A DNA stretch of 64,000 nt from Actinomycetospora sp. NBRC 106378 (GTDB taxonomy: Bacteria > Actinomycetota > Actinomycetes > Mycobacteriales > Pseudonocardiaceae), in assembly GCF_030269685.1 (NCBI RefSeq), contig NZ_BSTT01000009.1:62001-126000 (forward strand), in the 5' to 3' direction. Within the stretch, counting starts at the first letter, position 1, and each line of letters begins with the position of its first letter. The position numbers and the translations under genes were made by a program. A model generated the notes under the pieces. The model searched no databases. It saw only the letters and a list, made by a program, of their open reading frames with translations, and was not told the origin of the DNA. Shown here in pieces: positions 32,204 through 41,351 of the stretch.

Positions 32204-33379
32204 ATGGCAACCCTGCCGCCCCTGGTCGAGCCGGCCGCCGAGCTGACGAAGGAGGAGGTCGCCCGCTACTCGCGGCACCTCATCATCCCGGACGTCGGCG
32301 TCGACGGTCAGAAGCGCCTGAAGAACGCGAAGGTCCTGGTGGTCGGCGCGGGCGGTCTCGGCAGCCCCGCCCTGCTCTACCTCGCCGCCGCGGGCGTGGG
32401 CACGCTGGGCATCGTCGACTTCGACGTCGTCGACGAGTCGAACCTGCAGCGCCAGGTCATCCACGGCCAGTCCGACATCGGCAAGCCGAAGGCCCAGTCG
32501 GCGAAGGAGTCGGTCGCCGAGATCAACCCCTTCGTGCAGGTCAACCTGCACCAGCAGCCGCTGGACGCGTCGAACGCGCTGGACGTCTTCCGCGACTACG
32601 ACCTGATCCTCGACGGCACCGACAACTTCGCCACCCGCTACCTGGTGAACGACGCCGCGGTGCTGCTGGGCAAGCCCTACGTGTGGGGCTCGATCTTCCG
32701 CTTCGAGGGCCAGGTGTCGGTGTTCTGGGAGGACGCCCCGAACGGGCAGGGCCTCAACTACCGGCACCTCTACCCCGAGCCCCCGCCGCCGGGCATGGTC
32801 CCGTCGTGCGCCGAGGGCGGCGTGCTGGGCGTGCTGTGCGCGTCGATCGGCTCGATCATGGTCACCGAGGCCATCAAGCTGATCTGCGGCATCGGCGACA
32901 CCCTGCTGGGTCGGCTCAAGGTCTACGACGCCCTCGACATGGAGTACCGCGAGGTGAAGATCCGGCGCGACCCGAACGCCACGCCGGTCACCGAGCTCAT
33001 CGACTACGAGGCCTTCTGCGGCGTCGTGTCGGACGAGGCGCAGTCGGCCGCGGCCGGGCACACGATCACCGCCGTCGAGCTCAAGGAGAAGATCGACGCC
33101 GGCGACAAGTTCGAGCTGATCGACGTCCGCGAGCCGCACGAGTTCGAGATCGTGCGGATCCCGGGCGCGAAGCTCATCCCGAAGGACAAGATCCTCTCGG
33201 GCGAGGCGTTCTCCGAGATCCCGCAGGACCGCCAGACGATCCTGTACTGCAAGTCCGGCGTCCGTTCCGCCGAGGCGCTCTCCGCGCTGCACAACGCCGG
33301 GTTCTCCAACGCCGTGCACGTGGGCGGCGGCGTCACCGGCTGGGCGCAGCAGGTCGACACCTCGCTGCCGACGTACTGA
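32204..33379 (+). CDS. moeZ: adenylyltransferase/sulfurtransferase MoeZ
   Basis: A 391-residue ThiF/MoeB-like domain fused to a rhodanese. Seen: YSRHLIIPDVGVDGQKRL, nucleotide loop VVGAGGLGSPALLYLAAAGV, DFDVVDESNLQRQ, DGTDNFATRYLVND, and the rhodanese at about residues 290-391 with the active loop YCKSGVRSAE. It adenylates the C-terminal glycine of small sulfur carriers (MoaD, ThiS, CysO type) and sulfurates them from the rhodanese cysteine. Serves molybdenum cofactor, thiamine or cysteine synthesis. Ends at a strong bidirectional terminator. Confidence 0.92.
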   Translation: MATLPPLVEPAAELTKEEVARYSRHLIIPDVGVDGQKRLKNAKVLVVGAGGLGSPALLYLAAAGVGTLGIVDFDVVDESNLQRQVIHGQSDIGKPKAQSAKESVAEINPFVQVNLHQQPLDASNALDVFRDYDLILDGTDNFATRYLVNDAAVLLGKPYVWGSIFRFEGQVSVFWEDAPNGQGLNYRHLYPEPPPPGMVPSCAEGGVLGVLCASIGSIMVTEAIKLICGIGDTLLGRLKVYDALDMEYREVKIRRDPNATPVTELIDYEAFCGVVSDEAQSAAAGHTITAVELKEKIDAGDKFELIDVREPHEFEIVRIPGAKLIPKDKILSGEAFSEIPQDRQTILYCKSGVRSAEALSALHNAGFSNAVHVGGGVTGWAQQVDTSLPTY

Positions 33380-33395
33380 GGTCCGTTCCCGCACC

Positions 33396-33446
33396 GAGCG
33401 AAGGGCCCCTCCGGTCGAGTAGATCGACCGGAGGGGCCCTTCGCTC
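33396..33446. terminator. bidirectional terminator between moeZ and the symporter gene
   Basis: A perfect 23-base stem (33396-33418 with 33424-33446) and a five-base loop GTAGA. The outer arms read GAGCGAAGGGCCCC and GGGGCCCTTCGCTC. It separates convergent genes. A related hairpin with the same GAGCGAAGG/CCTTCGCTC ends lies at 50370-50420. Confidence 0.88.
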
Positions 33447-33462
33447 GTCCTGAACGGGGTGA

Positions 33463-34887
33463 CTACGCGGACGCCCCCACCGGGGTGCGGTCCGCGGCGT
33501 CCTCCTCCTCCTCGCCGCCGTGCGTCTCCTGCTCGATCGCGTCGCGGACGAGGGACGGGTCGTTCAGGGCGGCCTGGAAGCGCTCGTCGTCGCGCTCGCC
33601 GCACCAGCCGGCCACGACCATGACGGCCACGCTGTTGCCGATGACGTTGGTGAGCGCGCGGCCCTCGCTCATGATCCGGTCGATGCCGGCGATGATCGCG
33701 ATGCCGATGGCGATCGACTCCACCGTGTAGAACTCCCCGCCGAACGCCTGCAGCGACGCGGCCAGCGTGATGAGCCCGGCGCCGGAGACGCCCGCGGCCC
33801 CCTTCGAGGTGAGCAGCATGAGGGCGACCAGGCCGAGCTGCACGCCCCACGGCAGGTCCTGCCCGCCGGCCTGGGCGATGAACAGCGCGGCCATCGTCAG
33901 GTAGATGCAGGTGCCGTCGAGGTTGAACGAGTACCCGGTCGGCAGCACCATGCTGACCGTCGAGCGGGAGGCGCCGGCGGCCTCGAGCTTGGCCAGCAGG
34001 CGGGGGAGCACCGTCTCCGACGACGAGGTGCCGACGATGATGAGGATCTCGTCCTTGATCATCCGGATCAGCTTGAAGACGTTGAAGCCGGAGATCGCGC
34101 AGACCACGAACAGCACGCCGAACACGAAGATCGCGCAGGTCGCCCAGAAGGTGACCATGAGCGAGAGCAGGTTGGTGAGGCTCTCGCCGCCGAGGGCGCC
34201 GACGGTGTAGGCGATGCCGCCGAAGGCCGCGAGCGGCGCCAGGAACATGATCATGCGGATGATGCCGAAGATGACCTTGGCGATGAGGTCGATCCCGCCG
34301 ACGACGCGCTTGCGCAGGGCCGGGGCCAGCATCGAGGTCGCGGCGGCCACGAGGATCGCGAGGACGAGGACGCGCAGGATCTCGTTCTCGACGAACGGGC
34401 CGAGGAAGCTCTCCGGGAGCAGCGTGCCCTGGATGAAGTCCAGCGCGCCGCCGCCCTGGGCGCCCTGGGCGACGTCCTCCTGCGCCTCGGCGAGCGTGGC
34501 CGGGTCCGGCGGGATCTGGGGGAAGCCCGCCCCCGGCTGCACGATGTTGACCACGACCAGCCCGAGGCCGAGCGCGATCAGCGTCATGAGCAGGAAGTAG
34601 GCGAGGGCCCGGCCGGCGATGCCGCCCGCGGCCGCGAGGTTGCCGATCGAGGCGATCCCGACGATCACCGTGCAGAAGATGACCGGTGCGGTCACCATCT
34701 TGATCAGCTGGATGAAGATGTCGGGCAGGACCTTGAGGTCCGAGGCGAAGCCGGGCGCGGTGAAGCCGACGACGATGCCCGCGACGATGCCGACGATGAC
34801 CCAGAACCAGAGCTGCTTGTAGACGCCGCCCCGCTTCGAGCTCGACGGCGGGGGATCGGTCGGCGGGGCCTGGGTGGTCGTCGACAT
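33463..34887 (-). CDS. dicarboxylate/amino-acid:cation symporter (DctA/GltP family)
   Basis: A 474-residue DAACS transporter. WFWVIVGIVAGIVVGF opens helix 1; IIVGTSSSETVLPRLLAKLE is the HP1 serine-rich loop; YSFNLDGTCIYLTMAALFIAQA is the TM7 NxDG motif; SKGAAGVSGAGLITLAA is HP2. These elongate elevator transporters take up C4-dicarboxylates or glutamate/aspartate with cations. I use the ATG at 34887 with GGAGGAG before it; ATG 34902 is alternative. The divergent response regulator and its DcuS-like kinase make a C4-dicarboxylate substrate likely. Confidence 0.9.
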   Translation of the reverse strand: MSTTTQAPPTDPPPSSSKRGGVYKQLWFWVIVGIVAGIVVGFTAPGFASDLKVLPDIFIQLIKMVTAPVIFCTVIVGIASIGNLAAAGGIAGRALAYFLLMTLIALGLGLVVVNIVQPGAGFPQIPPDPATLAEAQEDVAQGAQGGGALDFIQGTLLPESFLGPFVENEILRVLVLAILVAAATSMLAPALRKRVVGGIDLIAKVIFGIIRMIMFLAPLAAFGGIAYTVGALGGESLTNLLSLMVTFWATCAIFVFGVLFVVCAISGFNVFKLIRMIKDEILIIVGTSSSETVLPRLLAKLEAAGASRSTVSMVLPTGYSFNLDGTCIYLTMAALFIAQAGGQDLPWGVQLGLVALMLLTSKGAAGVSGAGLITLAASLQAFGGEFYTVESIAIGIAIIAGIDRIMSEGRALTNVIGNSVAVMVVAGWCGERDDERFQAALNDPSLVRDAIEQETHGGEEEEDAADRTPVGASA

Positions 34888-34930
34888 CGGTGTCTCCTCC
34901 ATAGTGGTGCAGCTCTCATCCGCTGGGGTG

Positions 34931-34945
34931 AGTGTGAGGAACACT
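34931..34945. promoter_or_regulatory. candidate operator upstream of the symporter and response regulator
   Basis: AGTGT, GAGGA, ACACT is a perfect 5-5-5 inverted repeat midway in the 112-base space between two divergent genes. It is a reasonable binding site for the response regulator, but short, so chance is possible. Confidence 0.4.
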
Positions 34946-34999
34946 TGCCCCAGGGACCCAGGTCGCGCAGCACGAACTTGAGGAATCTTTGAGCCAACG

Positions 35000-35683
35000 A
35001 TGAAGGTCTTGCTCGTCGAGGACACCGCACCGGTGCGGGACGCACTGACGAAGCTGCTGCGCGCCCAGGGATGGCGGGTGGGCACCGCGTCGAGCGGCAT
35101 GGCCGCGGTCGCGGCGGTCGCCGACGAGGTCGATCCGCCCGACCTGGTCCTGCTCGACCTCGGGCTGCCCGACCTCGACGGCATCGAGGTGTGCCGGCGC
35201 ATCCGCGGCCGGTCGGCGGTGCCGATCATCGCCGTGACCGCCCGGGGCCACGACAGTGCCCGCGTGATGGGCCTGCGCAGCGGGGCCGACGACTACGTCG
35301 TCAAGCCGTTCTCGGTCGACGAGCTGCTCGCCCGCATCGAGGCGGTGATGCGGCGGGTGTCCGGCCACGCCCTGGTCTCCACGATCACGGCCGGGCCGCT
35401 CGAGGTCGACCTGGCCGCCCGCTCCGTGCACGTCGACGGGGCCGAGGTCGCGCTGCGCCGCAAGGAGTTCGACCTGCTCGCCGCGCTCGCCCGTCGCGGG
35501 GGCAAGGTCGCCACCCGCGAGGAACTGCTCGACGACGTCTGGGGCCTGGCCCCGGACGACCACGGCGCCGACGCCGGCGGGCGCACCCTCGAGGTGCACG
35601 TCGCCGCGCTGCGCTCACGCCTCGGCGTCCCCGGCCTCGTGGTCACCGTGCGGGGCGTGGGCTACCGGCTCGCGAGCACCTGA
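35000..35683 (+). CDS. OmpR-family response regulator
   Basis: A 227-residue regulator. Receiver: VLLVEDTAPVRDALT (acid pocket), LVLLDLGLPDLDG (phospho-Asp), IIAVTARG (Thr), DDYVVKPFSVDEL (Lys). The C-terminal winged helix runs from about residue 130 (GPLEVDLAARSVHV, RRKEFDLLAALARRGGKVATREELLDDVWG, TLEVHVAALRSRL, VRGVGYRL). Divergent from the symporter gene, which it probably activates. Its last 69 bases overlap the end of the oppositely oriented kinase gene. Confidence 0.9.
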   Translation: MKVLLVEDTAPVRDALTKLLRAQGWRVGTASSGMAAVAAVADEVDPPDLVLLDLGLPDLDGIEVCRRIRGRSAVPIIAVTARGHDSARVMGLRSGADDYVVKPFSVDELLARIEAVMRRVSGHALVSTITAGPLEVDLAARSVHVDGAEVALRRKEFDLLAALARRGGKVATREELLDDVWGLAPDDHGADAGGRTLEVHVAALRSRLGVPGLVVTVRGVGYRLAST

Positions 35684-37255
35684 GGGCAGCACCACGACGA
35701 AGCCGGTGCCGGTCCCGTCGACCCCCGGGCCCGTCGTCACCGTCCCGCCCCGGCGCTCGACCACCCGCGCCACCAGGGCGAGCCCCAGCCCGCGGGGCCC
35801 GCCCGCCTTCGTCGACCAGCCCGCCCGGAACGCCGCCTCGGGATCGGCGAGGCCGGGGCCGTCGTCCGCCACCCGGATCGTGAGGCCCTCCCCGGAGTCC
35901 GCGAGGTCGAGCTCCACGACGCCCCGACCCGCCGTCGTGAGCACCGCGTCGAGGGCGTTGTCGAGGAGGTTCCCGACGACCGTGACGAGGTCGTCGCTCC
36001 CGTCGGACGCCGCCGTCCGTCCCCGCACCCGCAGGTCGACGCCGCGGTCGCGCGCGTCGGTGGCCTTGTCCAGGACCAGGGCGGCGAGGGCCGGGTCGGC
36101 GATGCGCTCGCGCAGGTCGGCCCCGAGGTCGGCGATGTCGCGGCTCCAGCGCACGGCGAGGTCGCGGGCGTCGTCGTGCGCGCCGAGCTCGATGAGCGTC
36201 GAGACCGCCTGGAGGTGGTTGGCGTGCTCGTGGGCCTGGAAGCGCAGCGCCCCCGCGACCGACCGGGCGTCGTCCAGCGCCCGCATCACCTGCTCGACCT
36301 CGGTCCGGTCCCGCAGGGTGATCACCCACGAGTCGTCCCGGTCTCCCGTCGCTCCGCTCGCCTCGTCCGTCCGCGTCCGGTTGACCAGCAGCAACCGCTC
36401 CCCGACGAGCAGCGACTCGTCCGCCACCGGGCTCGGGTCGGCCAGCCGCGAGGCCAGCGCCGGATCCACCCCGAGCTCCTCCAGGGTCTTCCCGACGGCG
36501 GGTCCGGTCACCTCGAGCAGGCGGGTCGCCTCGTCGTTCACGACGACGACGCGGTCGTCCGCGTCCAGCACGAGCAGCCCCTCGCGGATGGCGTGCAGCA
36601 CCGCCTCGTGGTGACGGTGCAGCGCGGTGATCTCGGCCGGTTCCAGGCCCAGCGTGTCCCGGCGCACCCGCCGCGCGCCCAGGACGGCGAGCCCGGTGCC
36701 GAGACCGATCGCCGCCACCGCGCCGAGCGCCAGGTACCCGAGCTCGCGCAGCACCCGCGAGAACACGTCGACGCGCAGCAGCCCCACGGCCACCATCCCG
36801 ACGACGGGTCCCGTGACACCGGCCCGCACCGGCACGATCGCCCGCACCGACGGGCCGAGCGTGCCCGGGAACGTCTCGACCAGCGTCTCGCCGCGCGCGG
36901 CCGGCGCGAAGGTGCCCTGGTAGGTCTGCCCGATCAGCGCCGGGTCGGGGTGGGTGAGGCGGATGCCGTCAGGCGTCATGATCGTCACGAACGAGGCGTC
37001 GGCGTCCCGGCGCACCGCCTCGGCGGCCGGCTCGAGCCGGGCGACGTCGCGCGCGGTGACGGCCTCCGGGACCCCTGGCGCGACGGCGAGCGCGGTGGCG
37101 AGCCCGAGCATGCGGGCGGCCTCGTCGTCCTCCACCAGCGTGCGGGTGCTGACCGCGCTGACCCCCGCCGCGATGAGCACCGTCAGCAGGACGGTCACGA
37201 TCTCGACGGCCAGGAGGCGGCGGACCAGGCGGGACCGTCGGCGGGGTGCGGGCAC
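35615..37255 (-). CDS. DcuS/CitA-type sensor histidine kinase
   Basis: A 546-residue kinase. TM1 (about 13-35, LLAVEIVTVLLTVLIAAG), a periplasmic PAS/Cache domain (SFVTIMTPDGIRLTHPDP, LIGQTYQGTFAPAARGE), TM2 (YLALGAVAAIGLGTGLAVLG), a cytosolic PAS (REGLLVLDADDRVVVVNDEA), a SpoOB-like dimerisation helix with the phospho-His in FQAHEHANHLQAVSTLIE, and an ATPase (VVGNLLDNALDAV, VADDGPGLADP, RGLGLALVARVV). CitA/DcuS kinases sense extracellular di- or tricarboxylates. GTG 37255 is the first reasonable start and lacks a ribosome site. Tail-to-tail overlap with its presumed partner regulator. Confidence 0.88.
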   Translation of the reverse strand: MPAPRRRSRLVRRLLAVEIVTVLLTVLIAAGVSAVSTRTLVEDDEAARMLGLATALAVAPGVPEAVTARDVARLEPAAEAVRRDADASFVTIMTPDGIRLTHPDPALIGQTYQGTFAPAARGETLVETFPGTLGPSVRAIVPVRAGVTGPVVGMVAVGLLRVDVFSRVLRELGYLALGAVAAIGLGTGLAVLGARRVRRDTLGLEPAEITALHRHHEAVLHAIREGLLVLDADDRVVVVNDEATRLLEVTGPAVGKTLEELGVDPALASRLADPSPVADESLLVGERLLLVNRTRTDEASGATGDRDDSWVITLRDRTEVEQVMRALDDARSVAGALRFQAHEHANHLQAVSTLIELGAHDDARDLAVRWSRDIADLGADLRERIADPALAALVLDKATDARDRGVDLRVRGRTAASDGSDDLVTVVGNLLDNALDAVLTTAGRGVVELDLADSGEGLTIRVADDGPGLADPEAAFRAGWSTKAGGPRGLGLALVARVVERRGGTVTTGPGVDGTGTGFVVVLPSGAREPVAHAPHGDHEAGDAEA

Positions 37256-37261
37256 GGGGAA

Positions 37262-37272
37262 ACCGTGACGGT
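37262..37272. promoter_or_regulatory. ACCGTGACGGT motif, copy 1
   Basis: An 11-base near-perfect palindrome just before the kinase start. The 17 bases AAACCGTGACGGTGGGC (37260-37276) recur exactly at 56122-56138 upstream of narK, and the core recurs between menE and menC. A shared regulator is inferred; the owner is unknown. Confidence 0.4.
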
Positions 37273-37376
37273 GGGCACGACCGCGCCGCAAGTCCACCGT
37301 CGCTGCTCCGGACCGTGACCGATCTCCGGGACGAACCGGACGGATCGCCCGAGCGTGCTGACCGACCGTGAACTGG

Positions 37377-37417
37377 CACTCTCGGTCCTCCGTGGCGTGA
37401 CCGGATCGAGATGTCAC
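37377..37417 (+). promoter_or_regulatory. upstream element shared with the 2.5-kb glycan operon
   Basis: Contains CACTC, CGG, TCCTCCGTGGCG, GACCGGA, ATGTC in the same order as 2458-2491, with a four-base insertion before ATGTC. It ends about 55 bases before the start of the deacetylase-glycosyltransferase-acyltransferase gene. Suggests joint control of the two glycan loci. Confidence 0.4.
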
Positions 37418-37472
37418 ACTACGGACACGGTCACGGTGCGTGGCCTCGTCGGGTGAGGGCAGGTGAACGCAC

Positions 37473-40400
37473 GTGGCACGTCGATCGGCCTCCGGGCGGA
37501 CCGGTCCGTCGCTCGGCACGTGGCTCGTGGTCGCCGTGCTCGCCCTGATGGTGGCCACCGTCCTCGGGGTCACCGGACTCGTGAACGCCACGATCGGCAA
37601 CGACGCGAACCACGACCAGGGTGACAGCGCCGCGGTCCCGCCGTCGGTGTCGCGCGGTGGCATCTTCGTCGACGGTCGCGTGGAGCCCGCCCGCTCCACG
37701 GCCCTGCCGCCCCGCACCGTCGCGCTGACCTTCGACGACGGCCCCGATCCCACCTGGACCCCGCAGATCCTCGCGGTGCTCGCGAAGCACCGGGTGCCCG
37801 GCACGTTCTTCGTCGTCGGCTCGCTCGGGGTGCGCCACCCCGACCTGCTGCGCGCGATCCGCGCCTCGGGCAGCGAGATCGGCATCCACACCTTCACCCA
37901 CGCCGATCTGTCGCAGGTCCCGCGCTGGCGACTGGAACGCGAGCTCGGCGAGACCCAGCTCGCCATCGCCGGCGCGACCGGCGAGACCACCTACCTGATC
38001 CGCCCGCCGTACTCGTCCACGCCCGACGCGATCGACGACCGCGCCTACGCCGCGATCCTCGAGTCCGGGCAGGACGGCTACGTCAACGTCTTCACCGACG
38101 TCGACGGCGAGGACTGGCAGCGCCCGGGCGTCGACGCCATCGTCCGCAACGCCACCCCGCAGAACGGGGTCGGCGCCACGGTGCTGCTGCACGACGCGGG
38201 CGGTGACCGCTCGCAGACCGTGGCCGCGCTCGACCGGCTCATCCCCGAGCTGCAGGCCCAGGGCTACCGCTTCGACACGGTGACCGGCGCGGTCGGCGCG
38301 CCTTCCGCCCACGCTCCCGCCTCGGACCGTGACCGGCTCGTCGGCGGTGGCCTGGTCGAGGCGGTCGACCTCGCGACCGGCACCGTCCGGGTGCTGCAGG
38401 GCCTGCTCATCGGGGTCGGGCTCGTCGTGGTCCTGCGGCTGCTGCTGACGCTCGTCGTCGCCCGCCGCCACGCCCGCCGTCGTCGGGACCCCGCCTTCTC
38501 CTGGGGGTCGCCCCCGACGGTCCCTCCGCCGGTGTCGGTGATCGTCCCGGCCTACAACGAGACCGAGAACATCGAGGCCACGCTGCGCTCGATCCTCGCG
38601 AACGACCACCCGCTGGAGATCCTCGTCGTCGACGACGGGTCCAGCGACGGCACCGCCGAGCTCGTCGAGTCGCTCGGGCTGCCGGCCGTCCGCGTCATCC
38701 GCCAGCCCAACAGCGGCAAGCCGATCGCGCTCAACACCGGCGTCGCGCGGGCGAAGCACGACATCGTCGTGATGATGGACGGCGACACCGTCTTCCAGCC
38801 CGACACGATCGCCCACCTCGTCGCGCCGTTCGCCGACCCGGGGATCGGGGCGGTCGCCGGGAACGTCAAGGTCGCCAACCGGGCCGCCCTGATCCCGCGC
38901 CTGCAGCACATCGAGTACGTGGTCGGCTTCGGGATCGACCGCCGCGTGCAGGACACGATGCGCGCGATCACGACGATCCCCGGCGCCGCCGGGGCGTTCC
39001 GCCGCGAGGCGGTGCTCGAGGTCGGCGGGCTCTCCCTCGACACCCTCGCCGAGGACACCGACCTGACGATCGCCCTCGGCCGGGCGGGCTGGCGCGTGGT
39101 CTACGAGGAGCGCGCGATCGCCTGGACCGAGGCGCCGACGACGCTGTCGCAGCTCTGGCGGCAGCGCTACCGGTGGACCTACGGGACGATGCAGGCGGTC
39201 TGGAAGCACCGCCGGTCGCTGCGCGAACGCGGCCCCTCCGGGCGCACCGGATGGCTCGGCCTGGGCCACATCGGTCTCTTCCAGGTGCTGTTCCCGTTGG
39301 CCGCGCCGCTGGTCGACGTCTTCTTCGTCTACGGCCTGCTCTTCGGCGACGCCGCCCTCACGCTCGTGCTCTGGGGCTCGATGCTCGTGGTGCAGACCGG
39401 CGCCGCCGCCTACGCGTTCCGGCTCGACGGCGAGCCGATGGGCCCGCTGTGGGTCGCCCCGGTGCAGCAGATCCTCTACCGCCCGCTGATGTACGCGGTG
39501 CTGCTCCGCTCGCTGCTCTCGGCCGTCACCGGCGGGCGCGTCCGCTGGCAGCGCATCCATCGGCTCGGTGCGCTGCGCGCGCTGATGCCGGGCCAGGCGG
39601 CGCCCGTGCCCGTGGCGGCTCCGACCCCCGGTGGCAGGAAAGCGTCGTTGCCGTCGTCCGGTGGCAGCAACGACGCGAACCTGGCGCCGAAGGCGGCCAC
39701 ACCCCCCGTCGGCAAGTCGGAGAAGGACGAGAAGCCGCTCGAGCGGACCCGGTGGCTCGACGTGCTCCGCGCGATCGCCCTGGTCCGCGTGATCGGCTAC
39801 CACATCGTCGGCTGGGGCTGGCTGTCCTTCGTCTTCCCGTCGATGGGCGTGATGTTCGCGCTCGGCGGGTCGCTGATGCTGGCGTCGCTGGCGCGGGCCG
39901 AGGCCGTCGACGTGATCGGGCGCCGGCTCAAGCGCCTGCTCCCGCCGTTCTGGCTGTTCGGGCTGCTCGTCGTGCCGATCATGGTCTGGCACGGGTTCGG
40001 ACCGGACGAGACGCCGAGCGCGTCCGAGTGGCTGTTCTGGTTCGTGCCGGTGCTCGACCCGCCGGGCAGCGAGTGGGCCGGGGACGCGACGGTGGTGCTC
40101 TGGTACATCCGCACCTACCTGTGGCTGGTGCTGTTGACCCCCGCGCTGCTGTGGGCCTGGCGGCGACGCCCGGCGGTCGCGATCACGGTGCCGCTGGCGC
40201 TCGTCGCGCTGGACGCCGTGCTGGGCGGGGCGATCCGGGACTTCGGGTCGGTCGGGACGGCCCTGACCGACGCCGCGATCTTCGCCGGCTGCTGGATGCT
40301 CGGGTTCGCGCACCGCGACGGGTCGCTGCGCCGGATGCCGTGGGGCTGGGCGCTGCTGGCCGCGGGCGTGGCGATCGCCGCCGGCACGGCCTGGGCCCTG

Positions 40401-41351
40401 GCCAACCCCGCCGGCGACAACGGCATCGACCTCAACGACATCCCGCTCGGCCAGGCCCTCGTCTCGCTCGGCGCGGTGCTGCTCGTCCTGCGCTACACGC
40501 CGCGCCTGGCCTGGCTGGAGCGCATCCCGCTGCTCGGCCGCGTCATCACGGTCATCAACGCGCGGGCTGTCACGATCTACCTCTGGCACAACGTCGCGAT
40601 CGCGGTCGCGCCGAGCATCGACGACCGCTTCGACTGGACCGGCACCGGTGCCCTCGTCGGAACCGCGATCGGCCTCACCGTGGTGCTGGCCCTCGGCCTC
40701 GGCTGGATCGAGGACCTCGCCGCCGGTCGGCGCCCCGCGCTGATCCCGGGGCCCGCGCAGCGCCCGCTGCGCCCGCGTGGTCCCCGACGTGAGGCCCCGC
40801 GTCCGCCGCAGATCCCGGCCGGCGCGATGGTCGTGCCCGCGGAGACCGAGGAGTCCTCGCTCGCGGCCCTCAACGCCCTCCGCCCGGCCTCGGACTTCCG
40901 GCGCGACCCGCGCTTCCGGGCCCCGCTGCCGGTCCCCGACTCCCGCCGCGCGGGCCCGTCCTCCCTGCCGGGGCCCGCCGTGCGGCCCCCCTTCCCGACG
41001 CCGGGTGCGCGCACCCCGAGCGGTCCGATGCCGGTCCCGACCCCGGTGCCCACGCCGGTCCCGACCTCGCGCGTGCAGCAGGGTGCCCCACCGGTGACGC
41101 ACACCGCCGCCCAGCGGGACACCCGACGCCCGGTCGAGCCGGACGCCGTGACCGGCGTGGTCGGGCGTGCGCCGACCGGACGGCGGCGGCTGATGTCGTT
41201 CGGGAACGAGTCCCCGTCCCCGGAACCGGGCCGTCGCCGCGCGGAGGAGCCGCCGCCGTCGTCGCGGGCGAGCGGGAACCACCGCAGCGACGACGACGCC
41301 GCCGACCGCCGCTTCAGCCGTCTCGACGCCCCGAGCCGCCACCGCCGGTGA
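37473..41351 (+). CDS. three-domain protein: polysaccharide deacetylase, GT2 glycosyltransferase, acyltransferase 3
   Basis: A 1292-residue membrane protein. A membrane anchor (about 14-36) is followed by a NodB deacetylase outside (TFDDGP at 86-91, HTFTH near 140, RPPYSS, LLHDAGG). After a second membrane helix (about 310-330) comes a cytosolic GT2 domain from 352 (VSVIVPAYNETEN, VVDDGSSDG, MMDGDT, AEDTDL, QRYRWTYG) with further helices. From about 757 an acyltransferase-3 domain begins (RWLDVLRAIALVRVIGYH) with some ten helices. Residues after about 1085 are a disordered Pro/Arg tail. One chain thus holds polymerisation, de-acetylation and O-acylation. AGGTGA six bases before the GTG supports the start. 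Confidence 0.9.
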   Translation: MARRSASGRTGPSLGTWLVVAVLALMVATVLGVTGLVNATIGNDANHDQGDSAAVPPSVSRGGIFVDGRVEPARSTALPPRTVALTFDDGPDPTWTPQILAVLAKHRVPGTFFVVGSLGVRHPDLLRAIRASGSEIGIHTFTHADLSQVPRWRLERELGETQLAIAGATGETTYLIRPPYSSTPDAIDDRAYAAILESGQDGYVNVFTDVDGEDWQRPGVDAIVRNATPQNGVGATVLLHDAGGDRSQTVAALDRLIPELQAQGYRFDTVTGAVGAPSAHAPASDRDRLVGGGLVEAVDLATGTVRVLQGLLIGVGLVVVLRLLLTLVVARRHARRRRDPAFSWGSPPTVPPPVSVIVPAYNETENIEATLRSILANDHPLEILVVDDGSSDGTAELVESLGLPAVRVIRQPNSGKPIALNTGVARAKHDIVVMMDGDTVFQPDTIAHLVAPFADPGIGAVAGNVKVANRAALIPRLQHIEYVVGFGIDRRVQDTMRAITTIPGAAGAFRREAVLEVGGLSLDTLAEDTDLTIALGRAGWRVVYEERAIAWTEAPTTLSQLWRQRYRWTYGTMQAVWKHRRSLRERGPSGRTGWLGLGHIGLFQVLFPLAAPLVDVFFVYGLLFGDAALTLVLWGSMLVVQTGAAAYAFRLDGEPMGPLWVAPVQQILYRPLMYAVLLRSLLSAVTGGRVRWQRIHRLGALRALMPGQAAPVPVAAPTPGGRKASLPSSGGSNDANLAPKAATPPVGKSEKDEKPLERTRWLDVLRAIALVRVIGYHIVGWGWLSFVFPSMGVMFALGGSLMLASLARAEAVDVIGRRLKRLLPPFWLFGLLVVPIMVWHGFGPDETPSASEWLFWFVPVLDPPGSEWAGDATVVLWYIRTYLWLVLLTPALLWAWRRRPAVAITVPLALVALDAVLGGAIRDFGSVGTALTDAAIFAGCWMLGFAHRDGSLRRMPWGWALLAAGVAIAAGTAWALANPAGDNGIDLNDIPLGQALVSLGAVLLVLRYTPRLAWLERIPLLGRVITVINARAVTIYLWHNVAIAVAPSIDDRFDWTGTGALVGTAIGLTVVLALGLGWIEDLAAGRRPALIPGPAQRPLRPRGPRREAPRPPQIPAGAMVVPAETEESSLAALNALRPASDFRRDPRFRAPLPVPDSRRAGPSSLPGPAVRPPFPTPGARTPSGPMPVPTPVPTPVPTSRVQQGAPPVTHTAAQRDTRRPVEPDAVTGVVGRAPTGRRRLMSFGNESPSPEPGRRRAEEPPPSSRASGNHRSDDDAADRRFSRLDAPSRHRR

